Assembly: GCF_002042885.1 (NCBI RefSeq)
Contig: NZ_MVFY01000003.1
Coordinates: forward strand, 62,001-126,000
Origin: Citrobacter portucalensis
Lineage (GTDB): Bacteria; Pseudomonadota; Gammaproteobacteria; Enterobacterales; Enterobacteriaceae
Reading direction: 5' to 3'
DNA: 64,000 bases
Every line of letters starts with the position of its first letter. Within the stretch, counting starts at the first letter, position 1. Positions 57,119 through 64,000 of this stretch are shown here, one piece after another. The position numbers and the translations under genes were made by a program. The notes beneath the pieces are model-generated. The model saw only the letters and a list, made by a program, of their open reading frames with translations, searched no databases and was not told where the DNA came from.

Positions 57119-57886
57119 TTATGCTTCACCTAAATAGGCGCGGATAACATCCGGGTTATTACGAATCTGTTCCGGCGTCCCATTTGCCAGCGGCGTGCCC
57201 TGGTTCACCACGTAAATACGGTCAGAAATCCCCATCACCAGCTTCATGTCGTGCTCAATCAACAAAATGGTGGTGTTGTGATGGTTACGCAGTTCAGCAA
57301 TCAGCTCGTCCAGCTCTTTGGTCTCTTTCGGGTTGAGTCCAGCAGCGGGTTCGTCGAGCATCAGGATTTCCGGCTGGGTCACCATGCAGCGGGCAATTTC
57401 CAGACGGCGCTGATCGCCATAGGCCAGGTTACTGGCCTGACGGTTGGCATGCTCCAGCAAGCCAATACGCGCAAGCCAGGTAGCGGCGCGATCCAACGCT
57501 TCACTCTGCGCGCGACGGAACGACGGGGTTTTCAACAGGCCGGAGAAAACGCCAGTTTTCAGTTGCTGATGTTGCGCCACCAGCAGGTTTTCAATCACCG
57601 TCATTTCGCGAAACAGACGCACGTGCTGGAAAGTACGTACCACGCCCATACGCGCGATTTGCTGACCCGGCAGCCCTTCCAGGTGCTGGTCGCGCAGCTT
57701 AATCGTCCCGCCGGTCGGCTTATAAAAACCGGTCAGACAGTTAAAGACCGTGGTTTTCCCCGCACCGTTCGGGCCGATTAACGAGACAATCTCCTGCGGT
57801 CGCAGTTCCAGTTCAACGTTGTTTACCGCCAGCAGACCGCCGAAGCGCATCATCAGGCCGTTAACGGATAATAATGGCTGACTCAT
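57119..57886 (-). CDS. livG: LivG branched-chain amino acid ABC ATPase
   Basis: Second ATPase of the branched-chain amino acid importer. It has 255 residues: Walker [13 protein letters not shown] (37-48), signature [15 protein letters not shown], Walker [14 protein letters not shown] and switch His in [14 protein letters not shown]. Start overlaps the livM stop (ATGA). Confidence 0.97.
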   Translation of the reverse strand: MSQPLLSVNGLMMRFGGLLAVNNVELELRPQEIVSLIGPNGAGKTTVFNCLTGFYKPTGGTIKLRDQHLEGLPGQQIARMGVVRTFQHVRLFREMTVIENLLVAQHQQLKTGVFSGLLKTPSFRRAQSEALDRAATWLARIGLLEHANRQASNLAYGDQRRLEIARCMVTQPEILMLDEPAAGLNPKETKELDELIAELRNHHNTTILLIEHDMKLVMGISDRIYVVNQGTPLANGTPEQIRNNPDVIRAYLGEA

Positions 57887-59160
57887 GCCTGCTCTCCTTT
57901 TGCTTCCCCGTTTTTCAGCTTCAACTGTGGACGGGTCATCGGCAACAAGCCCTGCGGACGCCAGATCATCATCAGTACCATTAAACCACCCAGCATTAAC
58001 ATGCTGTATTCATTGAAATCACGCATCAGTTCGCGTGACACCACCAGCAGGATGGCAGCGAGGATCACCGCAAACTGCGAGCCCATTCCGCCCAGTACCA
58101 CAATCGCCAGCACAAAGGCCGACTCGGCAAAGGTGAAGGATTCCGGGCTGACGAAGCCCTGGCGCGCGGCAAACAGCGTACCGGCAAAACCGGCAAACGC
58201 GGCGCTGATGGTAAAGGCTGTCAGCTTGATGCGCGTAGGGTTTAAGCCCAGCGAGCGACAGGCAATTTCATCTTCACGCAGCGCTTCCCACGCACGACCC
58301 AGCGGCATACGCAGCAAACGGTTAATAACAAACAGCGAGAAGACCACCAGCAGCAGCGCCACCAGATAGAGGAAAATGACGCGGTCAGACGGATCGTACT
58401 TGACGTTAAAGAAGTTGCTGAAGGTATCCCAGCCGCCTTCACGGGCGGTACGGCTGAACTCCAGACCGAAAAAGGTCGGTTTCGGGATCTGGCTAATACC
58501 GTTTGGACCGCCGGTTACTTCGGTGTTGTTGAGCAGCAGGATGCGGACGATTTCGCCGAAGCCTAAGGTCACAATCGCCAGATAATCACCGCGCAGGCGC
58601 AGTACCGGGAAGCCGAGCAGGAAGCCCGCAGCAGCGGAAACCAGTCCCGCCAGCGGCAGACAAGTCCAGAAGCCGAGTCCGTAATAGTGGTTCAGCAGCG
58701 CGAAGGTGTAAGCGCCGATGGCATAGAAGCCGCCGTATCCCAGCACCAGCAGGCCCGAAAGCCCTACCACCACGTTTAAGCCGAGGCCGAGGATGATATA
58801 AATCATCGTCAGCGTGGCGATATCCACCGTACCGCGTGACACCATAAACGGCCACGCCACGGCAATCACCAGCAGCGCCACCAGGAACAGCTTCTGTTTA
58901 ACGGTGGAGCCATCAATCGCCGGCAGAATAAACTTTGGTCCGGAGACGCTCTTCAGGCCTTTCTGGAAGGCTGGACGCAGCAGTTGGAAAAGAAAGACCA
59001 CGCCAGTGCCGATAAACACCCACTGCCAGCGGATATCCGCGGCGGTATCGACCACCAGCTTGGTACCGTCCAGCTCTAACTGAACGCCCATAAAAACGCC
59101 CGCCAGGACGAAGAACATAGCGGCAGAGAGCAGCGCCATTGCAAAATGCATCGGTTTCAT
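57883..59160 (-). CDS. livM: LivM permease subunit
   Basis: Inner-membrane permease of LIV-I/LS. It has 425 residues, with a characteristic N-terminal extension (about 1-95) before the conserved permease core of about eight helices; the region [25 protein letters not shown] holds the EAA-type docking motif. Overlaps livH by four bases. Confidence 0.97.
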   Translation of the reverse strand: MKPMHFAMALLSAAMFFVLAGVFMGVQLELDGTKLVVDTAADIRWQWVFIGTGVVFLFQLLRPAFQKGLKSVSGPKFILPAIDGSTVKQKLFLVALLVIAVAWPFMVSRGTVDIATLTMIYIILGLGLNVVVGLSGLLVLGYGGFYAIGAYTFALLNHYYGLGFWTCLPLAGLVSAAAGFLLGFPVLRLRGDYLAIVTLGFGEIVRILLLNNTEVTGGPNGISQIPKPTFFGLEFSRTAREGGWDTFSNFFNVKYDPSDRVIFLYLVALLLVVFSLFVINRLLRMPLGRAWEALREDEIACRSLGLNPTRIKLTAFTISAAFAGFAGTLFAARQGFVSPESFTFAESAFVLAIVVLGGMGSQFAVILAAILLVVSRELMRDFNEYSMLMLGGLMVLMMIWRPQGLLPMTRPQLKLKNGEAKGEQA

Positions 59161-60083
59161 ACTTTCTCTACCTCCGGGCGACCCAGAATACCGGTCGGCA
59201 TCACCAGCAGCACCAGAATCAGCAGCGCGAATGAAACAACGTCTTTGTATTCAGTACTCAGATAAGCAGAGGAGAGCGCTTCCGCAACGCCCAGAATCAG
59301 GCCGCCGATCATCGCCCCTGGAATGCTGCCGATGCCGCCCAGTACCGCCGCGGTAAAGGCCTTCATCCCGGCCATAAAGCCGATGTATGGGTTAATTACG
59401 CCATAGAACTGACCGAGCAGCACGCCCGCAACCGCCGCCATTGCCGCACCAATCACAAAGGTCAGCGCAATCACGCGATCGGTGTTAATGCCGAGCAGGC
59501 TGGCCATCTTCAGGTCTTCGGCACAGGCACGGCAGGCGCGGCCCATACGGGAGTAACGGATAAACAGCGTCAGCGCCAGCATCGCCAGGAAGGTTACGAT
59601 CCAGATAACCAACTGCATGGTGGTGATGGAAGCAGAGAAGTTATCGCTACTGCCGACAGTCCACTGGCCATTAAACAGGCTGGGCAGCGCCACGTCGCGC
59701 GAACCTTCCGTCAGGCTGACGTAGTTTTGCAGGAAGATGGACATCCCGATAGCGGAAATCAGCGCGATCAGGCGCTTGGAGCTGCGCACGGGCCGATACG
59801 CCACGCGTTCAATGCTCCAGCCGTAGGCGCTGGCAATGACAATCGCACCGACGAAGCCCGCCGCGACCAGTAGCCAGCTGGAATCGATGCCCATCATCAT
59901 AAGCGCTGCGATGATCATAAAGGAGACATAGCTGCCGATCATATACACCTCGCCGTGGGCGAAGTTGATCATGCCGATAATGCCGTACACCATCGTGTAA
60001 CCGATGGCGATCAGCGCGTAGGTGCTTCCCAGCGTGACGCCGTTAAACATCTGCTGCAAGAAATAGAGGAACTGCTCGGACAT
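59157..60083 (-). CDS. livH: LivH permease subunit
   Basis: Partner permease of LivM. It has 308 residues and about eight membrane segments, with [37 protein letters not shown] at the start typical of the family. [22 protein letters not shown] is the cytoplasmic coupling loop. It begins 61 bases after the livK stop. Confidence 0.97.
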   Translation of the reverse strand: MSEQFLYFLQQMFNGVTLGSTYALIAIGYTMVYGIIGMINFAHGEVYMIGSYVSFMIIAALMMMGIDSSWLLVAAGFVGAIVIASAYGWSIERVAYRPVRSSKRLIALISAIGMSIFLQNYVSLTEGSRDVALPSLFNGQWTVGSSDNFSASITTMQLVIWIVTFLAMLALTLFIRYSRMGRACRACAEDLKMASLLGINTDRVIALTFVIGAAMAAVAGVLLGQFYGVINPYIGFMAGMKAFTAAVLGGIGSIPGAMIGGLILGVAEALSSAYLSTEYKDVVSFALLILVLLVMPTGILGRPEVEKV

Positions 60084-60144
60084 AAGGTAACCTTTTTAAA
60101 CCCGCCCGTTTTGCACGGGCGGTGGGATAACTCGTCTTCAGGTA

Positions 60145-61254
60145 TTACTTCGCAACGGTCGAAGAACCGTCTGCATGCCACTGGAAGACACCAAACTCAA
60201 ATCCCTTTAAATCGCCTTTTTCGTCCCATTTCAGCGGCCCAATCACGGTATCAGCCCCGTGTGCTTTCAGATCTTTCACCAGGTCCAGCGGCTCTTTACT
60301 ACCGCTGCGATCCATTGCTGTCGCCAATGACTGGACGGCTGCATAAGTGATCCACACGTATGGTCCGGTTGGATCTTTCTTGTCAGCTTTGAGCGCATCG
60401 ACGATAGCCTTATTCGCCGGATCCTGGTCATAGCGTTTTGGCATGGTTACCAGCATGCCTTCAGCAGCATCACCGGCGATGTTAGACAGCGACGCATTGC
60501 CGACGCCCTCAGGTCCCATAAACTGGGTTTTCAGTCCGACGGAACGCGCCTGGCGCAGCATTTGCCCCATTTCCGGGTAGTAGCCGCCGTAATAAACAAA
60601 GTCGATATTTTCTTTTTTCAGGCGAGCGATCAGCGCAGAAAAATCTTTTTCCCCGGCGGTGATACCGTCAAAGAAAACGATGTTGGCTTTGCCCGCTTTC
60701 AGGCTGTCCTGCACCGAACGCGCCAGACCTTCACCGTATTGCTGTTTATCGTGAATGATGGCGATACGCTGTGGCTTCACCTTCTCCAGAATGTATTTCG
60801 CGGCGGTCGGCCCCTGAGAGGAGTCCAGACCCGCTGTACGCATAATGTGAGCGTAACCGCGCTGGGTCAGTTCCGGGTTTGTGGCACCCGGAGAAATCAT
60901 CAGAATGCCTTCATCTTCATAGATATCTGATGCGGGTTGCGTGGAAGATGAGCACAGATGTCCAATAACGTACTGAATGCCGTCATTGACGATTTTGTTC
61001 GCTACCGCAACGGCCTGTTTCGGATCGCAGGCATCGTCATATTCCACAGCAACCAGCTTGTCGCCTTTGACCCCGCCTTTGGCATTGATATCTTTAATGG
61101 CCTGACGTGCGCCATTAAATTCCATATCGCCCCACTGCGCGACCGGACCTGACATCGCGCCGACAACAGCGACCTTGATATCTTCCGCCATGACCGCGTG
61201 TGACATTGCCAGTGCTATCACCCCTGCGATGATTGTTTTCGCATTCCGTTTCAT
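60145..61254 (-). CDS. livK: LivK leucine-specific binding protein
   Basis: Periplasmic leucine-binding protein of the LS system. It has 369 residues from [20 protein letters not shown] (61254), with a signal peptide to about residue 23 ([23 protein letters not shown] mature start). Type-I periplasmic binding fold. [32 protein letters not shown] is the ligand-pocket region and has one cysteine; the partner cysteine is in DDACDPKQ. Paralogue of LivJ (62257-63360). An earlier frame start adds five residues and is rejected. Confidence 0.97.
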   Translation of the reverse strand: MKRNAKTIIAGVIALAMSHAVMAEDIKVAVVGAMSGPVAQWGDMEFNGARQAIKDINAKGGVKGDKLVAVEYDDACDPKQAVAVANKIVNDGIQYVIGHLCSSSTQPASDIYEDEGILMISPGATNPELTQRGYAHIMRTAGLDSSQGPTAAKYILEKVKPQRIAIIHDKQQYGEGLARSVQDSLKAGKANIVFFDGITAGEKDFSALIARLKKENIDFVYYGGYYPEMGQMLRQARSVGLKTQFMGPEGVGNASLSNIAGDAAEGMLVTMPKRYDQDPANKAIVDALKADKKDPTGPYVWITYAAVQSLATAMDRSGSKEPLDLVKDLKAHGADTVIGPLKWDEKGDLKGFEFGVFQWHADGSSTVAK

Positions 61255-61677
61255 TACCTGAATCCCCATTCGTGACGTAATTAATATTTTGTATTTATGT
61301 GGTTAAAAAGCAGTCTGTGCTTTTTTTGAACTACACTATTTTTACCAGTCTCATTAATGGTTTAGCGCAGTTTTTTAAGCAAAATCAGGCTAAAATCTCT
61401 ATTTTTCAGTCGATTAAGAAAAGATAATATTCTGCTTTTCACTATAGATAAACAAAAAAAAGCACGTTTGTCAGCATAAAATAACGGCACAAAGAGCCGA
61501 ATAAAATGCTGCATTCCAGGGTATTATTCTGCCTGTTTTTCAATCTCTACGGTTTCAAACTGTCATTACCGTTGTTACAAAATTATTAATCTGGTTATTC
61601 ACATAAAAAAGAGAAAGCATCCGGGCGAATTATTTCGGTACACTCATTCCATCTTTTGTGATTTGGACATGCTGTTA
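61255..61677. promoter_or_regulatory. Divergent livK / panM control region
   Basis: 423 AT-rich bases between divergent livK and panM. It must hold both promoters; livK is Lrp-controlled in E. coli, but I could not place sites with certainty. Nothing gene-like is seen. Confidence 0.45.
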
Positions 61678-62061
61678 ATGAAGCTGACCATCGTTCGTTT
61701 AGATAGCTTTAGCGACCAGGACCAGATTGATCTGGGCAAAATCTGGCCGGAATATTCCGCCTCATCGTTAAGCGTAGATGAAACGCACCGGATCTACGCC
61801 GCACGCTTTAACGAGCGTCTGTTAGGCGCAGTTCGCGTAACCCTGAGCGGCACGCAAGGTGCATTAGATTCATTGCGCGTACGCGATATCACCCGCCGTC
61901 GCGGCGTCGGGCAGTATTTGATCGAAGAAGTCATCCGGGAAAACCCTGACGTGAGTTCATGGTGGATGGCCGACGTCGGCGTTGAAGACCGCAGCGTGAT
62001 GGCCGCGTTTATGCAGGCATTAGGGTTTACAGCCCAGGAGAATGGCTGGGAAAAAAGATAA
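61678..62061 (+). CDS. panM: PanM (PanZ) GNAT-type activator of PanD maturation
   Basis: GNAT-fold protein that, with CoA bound, triggers self-cleavage of aspartate decarboxylase pro-PanD and limits pantothenate synthesis. It has 127 residues from MKLTIVRLDSFSDQDQIDLG (61678); the earlier start adds five residues. The CoA loop is in DITRRRGVGQYLIEEVIRE. Same place as yhhK in E. coli, between livK and livJ. Confidence 0.95.
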   Translation: MKLTIVRLDSFSDQDQIDLGKIWPEYSASSLSVDETHRIYAARFNERLLGAVRVTLSGTQGALDSLRVRDITRRRGVGQYLIEEVIRENPDVSSWWMADVGVEDRSVMAAFMQALGFTAQENGWEKR

Positions 62062-62065
62062 AAAA

Positions 62066-62095
62066 GCCGGATGGCGCTGACGCTTGTCCGGCCTA
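62066..62095. repeat. REP unit after panM
   Basis: gccggatggcgctgacgctt gtccggc palindrome. Confidence 0.8.
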
Positions 62096-62143
62096 CATGC
62101 TGGGAGCAAAAAATAAAAAACCATCTCGCAATTTTCCAAGAAT

Positions 62144-62248
62144 TTCACGTTGCAGGAAGGCGGCAAGTTATGAAGTCCCCGGGAGCTTACATAAGTAAGT
62201 GACCGGGGTTGAATAACGTAGCCAACGCATCTGCAGCGCGAAAGGCGC
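62144..62248. repeat. RSA-like repeat, copy 2
   Basis: cgttgcaggaaggcggcaag, a central ccccgggagcttacataagt...gaccgggg pair and tgcagcgcgaaagg match the layout of 40208-40317. It lies between convergent panM and livJ. Confidence 0.65.
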
Positions 62249-62256
62249 CAGGAAAA

Positions 62257-63360
62257 TTATTTGGCGTCGGTCGCCGTCCCGTTTGCATGCCAGTCAAACA
62301 CGCCGAATTCGAAGCCTTTCAGATCGCCCTTCGCATCCCATGACAGCGGCCCCATTACGGTTTCCACTGAGTTTGCTTTCAGGTATTTGGCAATTTCAGC
62401 CGGGTCGTCAGACTGGTTCAGACCGGCCTGTAAGGATTGCAGCGCGGCGTAGGTGGTCCATACGAATGCGCCGCTCGGATCCTGTTTCTTGGCTTTGATC
62501 GCGTCCACAATCGGTTTGTTCGCCGGAACCTGATCGTAGTTCTTCGGTTTCGTTACCAGTAAGCCTTCTGCAGACTCACCCGCGATGTTAGACAGCGACA
62601 CGTTCGCTACCCCTTCTGGTCCCATAAACTGGGTTTTCAGACCCGCAGCGCGTGCCTGGCGCAGAATCTGCCCCATTTCCGGGTGGTAACCACCGTAGTA
62701 AACGAAATCGATATTCTCTTTCTTCAGACGCGCCACCAGCGTCGAGAAGTCTTTTTCACCGGCGGTGATTCCGTCGAAGAACACCACGTCAGCGTTGGCT
62801 TTCTTGAGGTTATCCTGCACGGAACGCGCCAGGCCTTCACCGTACTGTTGTTTGTCGTGAACGATCGCAATGCGCTTCGGCTTCACTTTTTCAACGATAT
62901 ATTTGGCAGCAGTTGGGCCCTGATCGGAATCCAGACCGGTGGTACGCATCACCAGGTTATAGCCGCGCGCGGTCAGCTCAGGCGCCGTTGCCGCTGGGGT
63001 GATCATCAGAATGCCTTCGTCTTCATAGATATCTGACGCAGGCTGAGTGGAAGACGAGCACAGGTGGCCGATAACATATTTAATCCCGTCATTGACCACT
63101 TTGTTAGCTACCGCTACCGCTTGTTTCGGGTCACAGGCATCGTCATATTTCACCATGACCAGTTTGTCGCCTTTCACGCCGCCTTTGGCGTTGATATCTG
63201 CAATCGCCTGCTCTGCGCCAGTAAATTCCTGATCGCCATACTGCGCTACCGGACCGGACATCGCGCCGACGACGGCAACTTTAATATCCTTAGCAAACGC
63301 CATATTGCTCAAAGACAGGGCGATACATCCTGCCAATAACGCTTTACCCTTCATATTCAT
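62257..63360 (-). CDS. livJ: LivJ Leu/Ile/Val binding protein
   Basis: Periplasmic binding protein of the LIV-I importer, sharing LivHMGF with LivK. It has 367 residues from [20 protein letters not shown] (63360), with signal peptide to about residue 23 ([22 protein letters not shown]). Type-I binding fold with [33 protein letters not shown] longer open frame reaches 63459 only because the leader has no stop; the family start is chosen. It is followed leftward by the RSA-like repeat. Confidence 0.97.
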   Translation of the reverse strand: MNMKGKALLAGCIALSLSNMAFAKDIKVAVVGAMSGPVAQYGDQEFTGAEQAIADINAKGGVKGDKLVMVKYDDACDPKQAVAVANKVVNDGIKYVIGHLCSSSTQPASDIYEDEGILMITPAATAPELTARGYNLVMRTTGLDSDQGPTAAKYIVEKVKPKRIAIVHDKQQYGEGLARSVQDNLKKANADVVFFDGITAGEKDFSTLVARLKKENIDFVYYGGYHPEMGQILRQARAAGLKTQFMGPEGVANVSLSNIAGESAEGLLVTKPKNYDQVPANKPIVDAIKAKKQDPSGAFVWTTYAALQSLQAGLNQSDDPAEIAKYLKANSVETVMGPLSWDAKGDLKGFEFGVFDWHANGTATDAK

Positions 63361-63387
63361 CCTGACAATCCCCATTATTGTGGTTAT

Positions 63388-63413
63388 TACGTGTGTTGTG
63401 ATGTTGTTGTTCA
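63388..63413 (-). promoter_or_regulatory. CA-rich leader of livJ, likely GcvB target
   Basis: On the mRNA strand, 28-53 bases before the livJ start, the leader reads GAACAACAACATCACAACAC, the CA-rich type bound by the GcvB R1 region. GcvB repression of livJ is established in E. coli/Salmonella. GcvB itself is not in this window. Confidence 0.6.
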
Positions 63414-63552
63414 GCACTTTATTTCGATTATTGGATAGCCACCCGTGCTTTAGCAGCATACTCTGCTAAAACATACCCGATTTTTATTATTTTGGAATAG
63501 CTAAATTTACATCCAGATAACAAATTCGTATCTGGGGAGGGGAGGAAAGGTC

Positions 63553-63626
63553 GTAGGCCCGATAAGCAAAGCGCCATCGGGCAAAGGTGTTGCCGGATGG
63601 CAGCGTAAACGCCTTATCCGGCCTAC
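63553..63626. repeat. REP pair between livJ and rpoH
   Basis: gtaggcccgataagcaaagc...catcgggc (63553-63583) and ttgccggatggcagcg...ttatccggc (63592-63626). Confidence 0.85.
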
Positions 63627-63629
63627 AAA

Positions 63630-63661
63630 AAACAAAACCCCCGAATTCACATTCGAGGGTT
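63630..63661 (-). terminator. rpoH terminator
   Basis: ACCCCCGAAT/ATTCGAGGGTT imperfect hairpin with TTTTGTTTTTTG on the minus strand, 19 bases past the rpoH stop. Confidence 0.8.
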
Positions 63662-63680
63662 CATTGGCAATGCGCGAAGA

Positions 63681-64000
63681 TTACGCTTCGATCGCCGCGC
63701 GCAGTTTTTTCATGGCGTTCTTTTCAAGCTGACGAACACGTTCAGCGGAAACGCCGTAGCGATCGGCCAGTTCCTGCAACGTCGACTTGTTGTCTTCGTC
63801 CAGCCAACGGGCACGAATGATGTCCTGGCTACGCTCGTCCAGACCTTCCATTGCGTGGGTCAGTTTGTTCGCGGCCTGATCTTCCCAGTTATCTTCTTCA
63901 ATGCCGTCGGCAAAGTTAGAAGATTTATCCTGCAGATACAGCACCGGGGCCATCGGCTGGCTGTCAGACTCATCGTCTGAAGACATGTCAAACGTCATGT
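63681..64000 (-). CDS. rpoH: RpoH heat-shock sigma factor, C-terminal part
   Basis: Sigma-32, which directs RNA polymerase to heat-shock promoters. Only the last ~105 residues are present (from [16 protein letters not shown], itself internal, to KLRAAIEA); the rest lies beyond the window end. It includes the variable linker and region 4 with the [31 protein letters not shown]. The visible part matches E. coli RpoH nearly throughout. Confidence 0.97.

Overview
The window is chromosomal DNA of an enterobacterium in the Escherichia/Salmonella/Citrobacter group. Almost every protein is recognisably the counterpart of an E. coli gene from the ompR-to-rpoH part of the chromosome, in the same order and at nearly the same length. 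Three things argue against E. coli itself. malT is followed directly by glpR with no rtc genes between. A four-gene sugar-kinase/hydrolase cluster sits between yhhY and ggt, which I recall from Salmonella. An extra structured segment lies between yhgN and gntU. I would guess Citrobacter or a near relative of Salmonella, but the sequence alone does not settle this. Product names rest on my memory of family sequences; no search was run.

Layout. 1-4.3 kb: envZ (cut by the window start), ompR, greB, tex/yhgF. 4.7-7.6 kb: feoABC ferrous-iron uptake behind a Fur-like site. 7.8-8.3 kb: the C-terminal remnant of an Rpn-type nuclease gene. 8.3-12.2 kb: bioH, gntX, nfuA and the gluconate permease gntT with GntR operators. 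12.2-20 kb: malPQ and the divergent activator gene malT. 20-23.9 kb: glpEGR and divergent glpD. 23.9-33.3 kb: the glycogen operon glgBXCAP. 33.6-35.5 kb: asd and yhgN. 35.5-37 kb: an anomalous segment with two large, inverted, structurally conserved elements and an unrecognised small gene. 37-40.1 kb: gntKU and gntR. 40.3-43.1 kb: yhhW, yhhX, the sRNA gene ryhB, yhhY. 43.2-48.4 kb: accessory genes, namely an exported protein of unknown function, then a DeoR-PfkB fusion, a GATase-like protein, a DMT transporter and a phosphotriesterase-family hydrolase. 48.5-56.3 kb: ggt, yhhA, ugpBAECQ, and a small exported protein. 56.4-63.4 kb: livKHMGF, panM, livJ. The window ends inside rpoH.

How the genes work together. 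Most of the window is carbon storage and scavenging. Maltodextrin breakdown (malPQ/malT) and glycogen synthesis and breakdown (glg) share glucose-1-phosphate chemistry. Gluconate uptake and phosphorylation uses two permeases (gntT, gntU) and one kinase under GntR, whose boxes lie upstream of both gntT and gntK. Glycerol-3-phosphate is used by glpD and scavenged by ugp. Iron control appears twice, at feo and at ryhB, both behind Fur-like sites. The liv genes import branched-chain amino acids. REP palindromes and three RSA-like repeats occupy many of the intergenic gaps.

The least explained parts are the 35.59-36.13 kb inverted pair of structured elements, whose stems differ in sequence but keep pairing between the copies, the adjoining 148-residue gene, and the 44.4-48.4 kb cluster, whose first two genes are visibly AT-rich.
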